NCBI GenBank assembly: GCA_030690165.1
Contig: JAUYHF010000051.1
Coordinates: 18,809 to 82,808 of the forward strand
Source of the DNA: Deltaproteobacteria bacterium
GTDB taxonomy: Bacteria; Desulfobacterota; GWC2-55-46; UBA9637
DNA length: 64,000 bases
Reading direction: 5' to 3'
The position numbers and the translations under genes were made by a program. This document shows, piece after piece, positions 26,195 to 33,595 of the stretch. The notes below the pieces were generated by a model that did not search any database, was not told the origin of the DNA, and saw only the letters and a program-made list of their open reading frames with translations. Each line of letters starts with the position of its first letter. Within the stretch, counting starts at the first letter, position 1.

Positions 26195-27199
26195 CTACTT
26201 TGTTCTCGCTATCGCCTCTTTTATCTTTCTTATCTCTTCCTTTATCATCTCCTCTGCCATATCAGGGATTATCTCCCATGCAATCTCTTCTATTACCTCT
26301 CTTGAAACCTTTCGTATAACCTCTTCCAATCTCTCCTTTGGAATAGCGCCAAGTTCAGGCATTTCTTCTACAGCTGCCTCTTTTATCTTTGCCTCAACCT
26401 TTTCAGGTATTCTACTTACAACCTCTTGTACAGGGGGTGGTGTTGGAATGGGAGGCGCTTTAGGAACCGGCGGTGGCTGCGGCGCGCGTAGTTTAATCTC
26501 TGGCGCTGCTTTGAATGTCTCTACCGGTTTAGGCGGAGGTGGTGGAGCGGGTTTGGCCGCTTCCGCAGGCTGTAACTCCTCTTCATTTAATTCCAGTTCT
26601 ATGAACTCCTCTTCCACTTTGGGTTTCTGAGGCGCTTCCTTTGCTGGTTCCTCAAAAAAGTCACCTCCCCATATCTCTTTTTCAGCAGGCGCTGCTGCGC
26701 CCTTTGCAGGGGCATCTGCCTCTTCAACCCCCATAAAATCGCCAACCTCCCATATATCAGTCGGCAGAGGGGCCTTAGCCTCCATAGTTACAATTTTTTC
26801 CGCCTCGGCTTCAACAGTAGCCGCTGCAGGGGGCATTGCAAGCAGATTTTTCACCTTTTCTATTAACTCCTGCGATTCAAAAGGTTTAACAATGTGATTA
26901 TCAGCTTTTACCCTTTTAGCTTCTTTTTCGTTGAGCGGTTCAAAGGTGCCTGATAAAAGCAGAACAGGGATATGTCTAAGCCCAGGCTCTTTTTTTATCA
27001 GCTCGCAAACCTCATACCCGTTCTTACCCGGCATTGCAACATCGGCTATGACAAGATCAGGTTTCACCTCTTTTATCTTGGCTACCGCTGTGTCACCATC
27101 GCCGACAATAATAAGGTCATAATCCTCACTGGCAAAGGTTATGGATATAACCTTCTGGATGGTAATACTATCGTCAGCCAGAAGAATCTTTTTAGACAT
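26195..27199 (-). CDS. Response regulator with Pro/Ala-rich linker and helical C-terminus
   Basis: A 334-residue protein. Residues 1-120 are a receiver domain with ILLADDSITIQKVI and the phosphorylated Asp in LVIADVAMPGKNG. A long Ala/Pro/Glu-rich linker follows (PPPPPKPVETF region), then a charged helical C-terminal segment (ERLEEVIRKVSREVIEEIA). There is no DNA-binding or enzymatic output domain. This layout is known in motility and polarity regulators of delta-type bacteria, but the partner cannot be read here; no histidine kinase is in the window. Confidence 0.8.
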   Translation of the reverse strand: MSKKILLADDSITIQKVISITFASEDYDLIIVGDGDTAVAKIKEVKPDLVIADVAMPGKNGYEVCELIKKEPGLRHIPVLLLSGTFEPLNEKEAKRVKADNHIVKPFESQELIEKVKNLLAMPPAAATVEAEAEKIVTMEAKAPLPTDIWEVGDFMGVEEADAPAKGAAAPAEKEIWGGDFFEEPAKEAPQKPKVEEEFIELELNEEELQPAEAAKPAPPPPPKPVETFKAAPEIKLRAPQPPPVPKAPPIPTPPPVQEVVSRIPEKVEAKIKEAAVEEMPELGAIPKERLEEVIRKVSREVIEEIAWEIIPDMAEEMIKEEIRKIKEAIARTK

Positions 27200-27247
27200 C
27201 TAATCCCCCCCAAACATTTGAGAAAATACCTTTAATCATTGGAAAAG

Positions 27248-28564
27248 TCAAGGGGTTTTTGGATCTTCCTCAATCCTAAAATATACTGTCTTATCCAGAA
27301 CCACATCTAATTTGTCAATCTCATGCAACGCGGTCATGAGTTCTTTTTCTTTTGCATGGTGGGTCATTATGACGATAGGCACTGCGCCGCCCACCTTTCT
27401 GTCCTTTTGCATGACGGATAGAATGCTGATATTGTGATTGCCCAGAACCCCTGAAATCCTTGACAATACCCCCGGTTTATCCAGCACGGAAAACCTGAGG
27501 TAATATGGTATCTCAAGATTTTCTATATGCCTTATTTCTATATTTTTGACCGATTCTTCCGTGTATGATAACGGCGCAACCCGCTGCGACGCACTTTTAA
27601 TTATGTTTCTGCAAATATCCACCACATCCGCCGCTACTGCGCTGGCAGTGGGCATCATGCCTGCGCCCCTTCCATAAAACATGACAGAGCCGACTGCATT
27701 GCCTTTGAGATGGATTGCATTGTAAACGCCATCCACTGTTGCCAGGAGATGGTCTGCTGGTATCATGGTGGCGTGAACTCTGGCCTCTATCTTTCCTCCC
27801 TCTTCTTTTGCAATGGCAAGGAGTTTTATCTTATAACCGAATTCTTTGGCGAATTTTATATCCAGCGGGGTAACTTTGCTTATACCTTCTGTATAAATAT
27901 CCTCCAGTCTTATGTATGTGCCGTAAGCAAGATTTATGAGAATAGCCAGCTTATGCGCTGTGTCAATCCCTTCCACATCATAGGTCGGGTCTGCCTCGGC
28001 ATATCCCTTTTCCTGCGCCTTTTTCAGGACATCCTCAAACTTGCCCCCTTCATTGGTCATCTTGCTTAAGATATAATTTGCCGTTCCGTTTATGATGCCG
28101 TAGATGGAGTTAATCTTATTTGCAACAAGCCCTTCTTTCAAAGCCTTGATAATCGGGATGCCGCCGCCAACGCTCGCCTCAAAACCGATATCCACATTGT
28201 TCTTTGCGGCGGTTTTAAAAATTTCTTCGCCGTGCTGCGAAAGGAGCGCCTTGTTGGCTGTAACCACATGCTTTTTGTTATTAAGCGCCTTGAGGATGAA
28301 GGTCTTTGCAGGCTCTATGCCGCCCACAAGCTCAATCACAATATTTATGGACGGGTCGTTGATGATGTCATTAGCATCGGTGGTAATTATAGATTTATCA
28401 ATCTCCACCCCTCTGTCACGGGTGATGTCCTTGTCTGCAATCTTCTTAAGAACAATCTCTGCACCGAGCCTCTCCTGAATGACCTTTGCATTCTCCTTTA
28501 GAACTTTAACCAAACCTGTTCCGACTGTGCCGAAACCTATGAGACCGATATTAATTTTTTGCAT
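27248..28564 (-). CDS. hom: Homoserine dehydrogenase with ACT domain
   Basis: This enzyme reduces aspartate semialdehyde to homoserine for threonine, methionine and isoleucine synthesis. The NAD(P)-binding loop INIGLIGFGTVGTGL opens the protein. Catalytic-domain stretches include VTANKALLSQHGEEIF, IYGIINGTANYILSKM and KAQEKGYAEADPTYDVEG. A C-terminal ACT domain (residues ~345-430) provides feedback control. The ATG at 28564 best fits the family; GTG 28576 or TTG 28573 is closer to the AGGAG. It follows the aminotransferase gene directly. Confidence 0.94.
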   Translation of the reverse strand: MQKINIGLIGFGTVGTGLVKVLKENAKVIQERLGAEIVLKKIADKDITRDRGVEIDKSIITTDANDIINDPSINIVIELVGGIEPAKTFILKALNNKKHVVTANKALLSQHGEEIFKTAAKNNVDIGFEASVGGGIPIIKALKEGLVANKINSIYGIINGTANYILSKMTNEGGKFEDVLKKAQEKGYAEADPTYDVEGIDTAHKLAILINLAYGTYIRLEDIYTEGISKVTPLDIKFAKEFGYKIKLLAIAKEEGGKIEARVHATMIPADHLLATVDGVYNAIHLKGNAVGSVMFYGRGAGMMPTASAVAADVVDICRNIIKSASQRVAPLSYTEESVKNIEIRHIENLEIPYYLRFSVLDKPGVLSRISGVLGNHNISILSVMQKDRKVGGAVPIVIMTHHAKEKELMTALHEIDKLDVVLDKTVYFRIEEDPKTP

Positions 28565-28576
28565 AATAATCAACAC

Positions 28577-29755
28577 TTACTCCTGCTTTTCAAACGCCTT
28601 CTTTATCCCCTTTGCAGCCTGCCTTGTCCTCTGCTCGTTTTCTATAAGGGCAATCCTTACATATTCATCGCCGTATTCGCCGAACCCTATTCCAGCGGAT
28701 ACAGCCACTTTAGCATCTTTCAAGAGAAACTTTGAAAATTCCAGGGAGCCCATCTTCCTGAACTCCTCAGGGATCCGCGCCCATACGAACATGGTTGCCT
28801 TTGGCTTGTCTATCTGCCAGCCTGCCTTGGCAAAGCTGTCTATCAATACATCCCTTCTCTTTTTGTATGTCTCGCAGATTTCCTTAACGCAGTCCTGCTG
28901 GCCATTCAATGCAGTAATAGCCGCAATCTGTATCGGCTGGAACATGCCGTAGTCCATGTAGCTCTTAAGTCTTGCAAGCGCGGCTATCAGTCTTTTGTTC
29001 CCAACGGCAAAACCGACCCTCCAGCCGGGCATATTATAACTCTTGGATAATGTGAAAAACTCCACGCAGATATCCTTTGCCCCTGGAACCTGAAGTATAC
29101 TGGGCGCGACATAGCCGTCAAACACAATATCGGCGTAGGCCAGATCATGGACAACAAGAATATTATGCTCCTTTGCAAAACCCACAACCTTTTTAAAAAA
29201 TTCAACATCAACAACCTCTGTTGTGGGATTATGCGGAAAATTCAATATAAGGAGTTTGGGCTTTGGCCATGTCTGTTTGACTGCGTTCAACAATTCTTCA
29301 AAGAAATCACGGCCCGGCAAAAGCGGAATACTTCGCACATCGCCGCCGGCTATAATCACAGAATAGGTATGGATGGAATATGTGGGATTCGGAACAAAGA
29401 CCACATCTCCCGGGCCGATTATCGCCAGCGCCAGATGGGATAGCCCTTCCTTTGAGCCGATTGTTGCGATGGCCTCTGATTCAGGGTCAAGGTCTACATC
29501 ATACCGCCTCTTATACCAGTCTGTTATTGCAAGCCTTAACTTGTAAATGCCTTTGGATGCGGAATACCGGTGATTACGCGGATTCTGCGCAGCCTCAACG
29601 AGTTTGTCAACGATATGCTGCGGCGTAGGCTGGTCAGGATTTCCCATGCCGAAATCAATAATATCCTCGCCCCGCCTGCGCGCATCCATCTTCAATTCTG
29701 TTGTTATGTTAAAGATGTAAGGCGGCAGTCTTTTTATTCTATGAAATTCTTCCAT
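28577..29755 (-). CDS. alaC: AlaC-type class I aminotransferase
   Basis: A 392-residue PLP enzyme of the alanine/LL-diaminopimelate aminotransferase group. The N-terminus [19 protein letters not shown] is characteristic of AlaC. It continues with [29 protein letters not shown], and the PLP lysine in [16 protein letters not shown]. It probably makes alanine from pyruvate and glutamate. This gene often stands directly upstream of hom, as here (12 bases), so a shared amino-acid operon is likely. Exact substrate is inferred. Confidence 0.88.
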   Translation of the reverse strand: MEEFHRIKRLPPYIFNITTELKMDARRRGEDIIDFGMGNPDQPTPQHIVDKLVEAAQNPRNHRYSASKGIYKLRLAITDWYKRRYDVDLDPESEAIATIGSKEGLSHLALAIIGPGDVVFVPNPTYSIHTYSVIIAGGDVRSIPLLPGRDFFEELLNAVKQTWPKPKLLILNFPHNPTTEVVDVEFFKKVVGFAKEHNILVVHDLAYADIVFDGYVAPSILQVPGAKDICVEFFTLSKSYNMPGWRVGFAVGNKRLIAALARLKSYMDYGMFQPIQIAAITALNGQQDCVKEICETYKKRRDVLIDSFAKAGWQIDKPKATMFVWARIPEEFRKMGSLEFSKFLLKDAKVAVSAGIGFGEYGDEYVRIALIENEQRTRQAAKGIKKAFEKQE

Positions 29756-29773
29756 GAATACACTCCAAAAATT

Positions 29774-30676
29774 TTATCCTGCAAATTTTTCCGCATTATA
29801 CGAACTCCTCACAAACGGCCCTGAATACACATATTTAAGCCCAATCTCCCTGCCATATTCCTCATATTCCTTAAAAACATCAAGCGGGATGTATTCCTGA
29901 ACCTCAAGATTTTTTATGGACGGCCTTAAATATTGTCCTATGGTAACGACATCGCAGCCTGCATTCAAAAGGTCTTTCAGAGCAGATTTTATCTCGCCAT
30001 TTGTTTCACCAAGGCCGACCATAAGCCCTGACTTTGTGATAATGCCGGCAGTCATTTTTTTTGCCGTTTCAATTACCTTCAAAGACTGCCGATAATCGGC
30101 CTGCGGCCTTACCTTTGCATAAAGAGACGGCACAGTTTCAATATTGTGGTTAAAAATGTCCGGTCTTTCATCAAGAACAATCTTCAAACCCTTATCCTCC
30201 CCTTTAAAATCAGGGGTTAAAACCTCTATGGAAATAGAAGGAATAATATCCCTCAATGCCTTGATTGTCAAGGCAAACTGCATAGCTCCGCTGTCGGCAA
30301 GATCGTCCCTTGTAACAGATGTTATGACAACATGCTTAAGTCCCAGCTCTTTTGCAGTGAGGGCTATATTTTCAGGCTCATCAAGGTCTACAGGCAATGT
30401 CTTACCCCTCACCCCGCCCTCTTCCTCAAGGGGAGAGAGAAAAGCTGTTTTTTCAACAGAACAAAAACCGCACTGTCTTGTGCAGACATCTCCCAGTATC
30501 ATAAAGGTAGCAGTTGGTTTTGAAAAACATTCGCCGATATTAGGGCAGCGGGCAGACTCGCAGACCGTGTGCAAATTCCTGCTGCGAAGGATATTTTTCA
30601 TGGCATGGAGCGCGCTTGGCTGCCCCATCTTCCTTGAAAGCCATGACGGGAGCCGCTTAATCCTCTGACTGTTCAT
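29774..30676 (-). CDS. lipA: Lipoyl synthase
   Basis: A radical-SAM enzyme that inserts sulfur into octanoyl groups. It has both iron-sulfur motifs, CESARCPNIGEC (auxiliary cluster) and CTRQCGFC (radical SAM), plus the C-terminal SGPFVRSSYNAEKF with the conserved serine ligand. A foreign stretch FLSPLEEEGGVRGKT (residues ~77-91) separates CGFC from the conserved LPVDLDEPENIA; it is encoded by a dispersed repeat at 30404-30440. ATG 30676 matches the family start; a GTG at 30694 is also in frame. Confidence 0.92.
   Translation of the reverse strand: MNSQRIKRLPSWLSRKMGQPSALHAMKNILRSRNLHTVCESARCPNIGECFSKPTATFMILGDVCTRQCGFCSVEKTAFLSPLEEEGGVRGKTLPVDLDEPENIALTAKELGLKHVVITSVTRDDLADSGAMQFALTIKALRDIIPSISIEVLTPDFKGEDKGLKIVLDERPDIFNHNIETVPSLYAKVRPQADYRQSLKVIETAKKMTAGIITKSGLMVGLGETNGEIKSALKDLLNAGCDVVTIGQYLRPSIKNLEVQEYIPLDVFKEYEEYGREIGLKYVYSGPFVRSSYNAEKFAG
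30404..30440. repeat. CCCTCACCCC-type repeat inside lipA
   Basis: ACCCCTCACCCCGCCCTCTT then CCTCAAGGGGAGAGAG. In the lipA frame it encodes SPLEEEGGVRGK. A sister copy lies at 21372-21408 outside any gene. Confidence 0.7.
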
Positions 30677-30733
30677 ATTTTTTAATACTAACACCTTGTA
30701 ATTTCAAATACAAGGGATCCGTTGAAGGGTGTC

Positions 30734-30892
30734 ATGAGTTTGGATACTGGGAAGGCGATGTCTATCCAGGAAGAGTTTGGCGGCATTATACTATCTTGCA
30801 AGGATGTTGTAGGCAGGCGAAGACCCGTTTTTTATAGCAAGGAGGATGGTGATATTTGCGTCAAGGGCAGGGCTTGCTTATCATACGAATAG
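30734..30892 (+). CDS. Possible small ORF, only plus-strand candidate
   Basis: A 52-codon plus-strand frame runs from ATG 30734 to TAG 30892, with AAGGGTGTC in front. It encodes IQEEFGGIILSCKDVVGRR then VFYSKEDGDICVKGR. It sits in the gap between lipA and the CsgG-like gene and overlaps neither. I know no family for it. It could be a fragment of an older gene or chance. Confidence 0.25.
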   Translation: MSLDTGKAMSIQEEFGGIILSCKDVVGRRRPVFYSKEDGDICVKGRACLSYE

Positions 30893-30899
30893 AGCAAAT

Positions 30900-32444
30900 T
30901 TACTTAAGCCTCTCCATGAAAAATTGTACCTGTTTGTCATTAGATTTTAATGTCAGGGCATTTTTAAACGCTACTTTTGCTTTTTCCTTCTCGTCAATTT
31001 CATAATAACCCAAGCCAAGAGCCTTCCAGAGAGGAAAATCTTCTCCAAATCTTTTAACCCCATCTTCCAGACTTGTTATTGCCATCCTTTTATTCTGCAA
31101 AAACTGATAACAAAGCGCCAAATAGTAGTAGGCAACAGGTGTGGGTGACGCCTGAATTGATTGCTCAAAAAGCTGTGCGGCATTCTGATAATCATTCTTT
31201 TTAAATTTACCGTATGCCTGAGTCATCAAGTTTCCTGCCTTGCTGAAATCATGCTGCGGCTCCTGCTGCGGGGCTTCGCTTGCAACTGTTGGTGAAGATG
31301 GGGGTGTTTGAGTTATCTCTGTCCCGCTATCAGAACCCATTGCCTGTGACCTGGCATAAACATTTTCATTTATAGGAACGGCGAAGTAAATTTTAAGGAA
31401 GGTGTCTGCATTCAATGCCCCCCCAGGCAGATTATTCTTTGACTTAAAATCTGAGAAGGCCGCTTTTGTTTTTTCATCTACTTTTCCGTTTATATCAATA
31501 TCATAGCCGTGTAAGTACAGTTTTTCCTGCATCATACTGATTCTACTGGTATCATCCAACTTCGGGAATCCACGCATCCAGCTTTTAATTACTATTTCAT
31601 CAGCTACAGCGTCTTCGCCAAACACCCTCCAGTACGGAACAGCTGCGTATCTTCCCATAAGCTGTATCAAACCGGACTGAACAACTTGACGAACAGCATC
31701 ATGCCTTCCCTGAACTATTTTTCTGCTTCCTTTTGAACCAAAAGTCGGGCCGAAAAGCGTAATTCCAAATTCCTGTTTTCTCTGCCCCTTTTGTACTTCT
31801 ATGGCATTCACAATATTCATGCCGGGGATGCCAGCAAGCGTCCTGAAATCTTTTAAATTGAAATCTACTGTAATACGGGCTTTTGTAGCCATAGCAGAAT
31901 CACTGTGTTCAATGCTTACAGTCTGTGATGGCAGGGCTTTGCTTACATGTGAGAATTGTACTTCAGCGCCTACATCCGTACCCTTGTCCCATGATTCAAG
32001 CGCCCTGTCAAATTCAGTTATTGCGCCTGTTATAACAACATCAGGTATTAACTTATCGCTGAAATCTGAATAACCGGTCTGCTGCATAGCCTGAACGAAT
32101 TCAGGGTCATATTCAATGAAAACAACATTTTCGCCCATAGAGTTGAGTGTACTCTTTACAATCTCTGTTATATTCTGCTGTATTTCGCTCCCGGTTGCGA
32201 AAGATGCGCCTGTTTTGTCAACAATATCCTTTACAACAACCTTTAACGGTTGTGCCCTGTGAATTTCCATCATCAATCCAAAAGTCTTTAAATTATCTGT
32301 AAAAGTCGTGACCTTCTGTCCAGGGGCAGTAGTTTCTACCGGTACTTCCATATTTTTCGGGTCTATGGTGGCGCAGGACAGTAAAAATAATGGTAACGTC
32401 AAAGAGAGTAAAATATATGTAAATCTTCTTGCAACACCTTTCAT
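30900..32444 (-). CDS. CsgG-like lipoprotein with peptidoglycan-binding and TPR domains
   Basis: A 514-residue lipoprotein with signal and lipobox FLLSCATI (Cys24). Residues ~60-290 resemble CsgG/HfaB secretion-channel proteins: PLKVVVKDIVDKTGASF, DVVITGAITEFDRALESW, ITVDFNLKDFRTL and AVRQVVQSGLIQLMGRY. Next comes a peptidoglycan-binding-1 domain (~315-365, KLYLHGYDIDINGKVDEKT), a Ser/Pro/Glu-rich linker, and TPR repeats (~415-510). CsgG forms the outer-membrane pore for curli. Two small secreted proteins lie directly upstream. The role as a secretion pore is inferred. Confidence 0.75.
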   Translation of the reverse strand: MKGVARRFTYILLSLTLPLFLLSCATIDPKNMEVPVETTAPGQKVTTFTDNLKTFGLMMEIHRAQPLKVVVKDIVDKTGASFATGSEIQQNITEIVKSTLNSMGENVVFIEYDPEFVQAMQQTGYSDFSDKLIPDVVITGAITEFDRALESWDKGTDVGAEVQFSHVSKALPSQTVSIEHSDSAMATKARITVDFNLKDFRTLAGIPGMNIVNAIEVQKGQRKQEFGITLFGPTFGSKGSRKIVQGRHDAVRQVVQSGLIQLMGRYAAVPYWRVFGEDAVADEIVIKSWMRGFPKLDDTSRISMMQEKLYLHGYDIDINGKVDEKTKAAFSDFKSKNNLPGGALNADTFLKIYFAVPINENVYARSQAMGSDSGTEITQTPPSSPTVASEAPQQEPQHDFSKAGNLMTQAYGKFKKNDYQNAAQLFEQSIQASPTPVAYYYLALCYQFLQNKRMAITSLEDGVKRFGEDFPLWKALGLGYYEIDEKEKAKVAFKNALTLKSNDKQVQFFMERLK

Positions 32445-32573
32445 ATCTATCTCCCCTCTTGATAATGCCTGTTTAAATATATCTCAATGCCTTCTTATCG
32501 GCAGATCCTTTTCATATCTAATTATAAAAATCTGAAACATCATAATCCAAATAAATAAAAAGCGACCAACAAC

Positions 32574-32945
32574 CTATTTATCCACTATTTGAGTCTTTGA
32601 ACCTTTGCTCTCGTCAATAATAATGATATCACCTTTTACGGTGCCGCCAGCCCCCATGACTACGCTGTTCATATTTCCAGATCCGCTCTTGTTCTTCTTG
32701 TCGGACCCGCCATCATTGTTTTTATCGTCCTTTTTTTGCCTTACCTTTGCCTTACTTTTTGCATCCAATTTCTTGAATTTTATATTTGGATTGAATTCCC
32801 CCATCTCGTGGTCAGACTGAATATCATCATCGGTATATTTCCCAATCTTATCGTCAAGATCACCTGCAATGGATGGAGTAGAGAGAGAGAACACTATAAA
32901 TAAGATAAGTATGAATATTATTGCGCATGGATAAATTCTTCCCAT
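32574..32945 (-). CDS. Small secreted Lys/Asp/Asn-rich protein
   Basis: A 123-residue protein with a signal peptide (residues ~1-27, ending SIAG). A highly charged middle region (KVRQKKDDKNNDGGSDKKNK) is followed by a C-terminal stretch MNSVVMGAGGTVKGDIIII. The short Gly-rich beta-prone tail is reminiscent of exported fibre subunits, but I recognise no family. It lies between the repeat protein (33019-33300) and the CsgG-like gene, behind a strong hairpin at 32963-33007. Confidence 0.6.
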   Translation of the reverse strand: MGRIYPCAIIFILILFIVFSLSTPSIAGDLDDKIGKYTDDDIQSDHEMGEFNPNIKFKKLDAKSKAKVRQKKDDKNNDGGSDKKNKSGSGNMNSVVMGAGGTVKGDIIIIDESKGSKTQIVDK

Positions 32946-32962
32946 TTAAATTGCTCCATTGT

Positions 32963-33007
32963 TTTTTTTACAGGGATGGGACTATTTATCCCACCCCCGT
33001 AAAAAAA
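32963..33007. other. Strong intercistronic hairpin
   Basis: The sequence TTTTTTTACAGGGATGGGA faces TCCCACCCCCGTAAAAAAA around a 7-base loop, giving a stem of about 18 pairs with two mismatched positions. On both strands the T-run lies before and the A-run after the stem, so this is not a classical terminator. It may protect or process the mRNA between the repeat-protein gene and the next gene and so separate their expression levels. Confidence 0.6.
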
Positions 33008-33018
33008 CATCAATCAAT

Positions 33019-33300
33019 TTATTTTATGTCTACTGACCCCATGTTGGCTTCATTGCCTTTGCCGATTGCAATGTTTGCTGATCCCTTTACATCTGACTTA
33101 TTGATAACTGCGCCTTGAACCTTTGAGCCCTCGATGCCTACTGACCCCATCTTGGCTTTATTGCCTTCGCCGATTGCAATGTTTGCTGAGCCCTTTACAT
33201 CTGACTTATTGATAACTGCGCCTTTGATGTCTGAGCCGGCAAATGCCGTTGCAGCTGTCAGAAATACACTAATACCCAGAACTACGATTTTTTTAAACAT
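33019..33300 (-). CDS. Secreted protein with two curlin-like 36-residue repeats
   Basis: A 93-residue protein. The signal peptide ends at about residue 22 (AATAFAG). The rest is two near-identical 36-residue units beginning at residues 27 and 63, GAVINKSDVKGSANIAIG then EGNKAKMGSV. The NIAIGxGNxAxMG core resembles the curlin repeat pattern with its GxGNxA turn. Three coding-strand bases or more of each unit are conserved at DNA level as a 108-base period. It has GGAGG before ATG 33300. A promoter lies at 33524-33553. I propose a fibre or coat subunit; this is inference. Confidence 0.6.
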   Translation of the reverse strand: MFKKIVVLGISVFLTAATAFAGSDIKGAVINKSDVKGSANIAIGEGNKAKMGSVGIEGSKVQGAVINKSDVKGSANIAIGKGNEANMGSVDIK

Positions 33301-33437
33301 TTTATCCTCCGTTTTTTAGTTTTTTTTAAATTGCGGCAATAAAGTTGCAGTTCATACGTTTCATTAAAGTTAAAAATCACTCGCCTCAAATTTAAGTCTC
33401 TTACCTCACCTCCTCTTCTACTTCTAAAAACTCTATT

Positions 33438-33478
33438 TTACGATAGAATATTTTTTTGCGCCTCCTTTCGTATCGTAA
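33438..33478. other. Inverted repeat in the leader of the repeat-protein gene
   Basis: TTACGATA and TATCGTAA are perfect 8-base arms about 25 bases apart. Both lie in the ~215-base untranslated leader between the promoter and ATG 33300. The region between the arms includes an AAGGAGG sequence without a useful start codon. A regulatory RNA structure is possible. Confidence 0.4.
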
Positions 33479-33487
33479 TTTTACTGA

Positions 33488-33513
33488 TATGTCTATAACT
33501 TATGTCTATAACT
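33488..33513. promoter_or_regulatory. Tandem 13-base operator candidate
   Basis: On the minus strand AGTTATAGACATA occurs twice with no gap, starting about 10 bases after the -10 element at 33524-33529. A perfect 13-base tandem just downstream of a strong promoter is a typical repressor-site layout. No bound regulator can be named. Confidence 0.45.
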
Positions 33514-33523
33514 AGTGATAAGC

Positions 33524-33553
33524 AGTATAACTATTACAAGATATAACTGTCAA
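33524..33553 (-). promoter_or_regulatory. Sigma-70-type promoter of the repeat-protein gene
   Basis: TTGACA (33553-33548) and TATACT (33529-33524) are separated by 18 bases on the minus strand. Transcription would begin near 33517 and give a long leader to ATG 33300. The 295-base gap downstream of ppdK has no gene. This is one of the two best promoters seen in the window. Confidence 0.65.
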
Positions 33554-33595
33554 GGGAATTGTGAAGCCTTGTTAATAAATAAATGTAGCCCCTTA

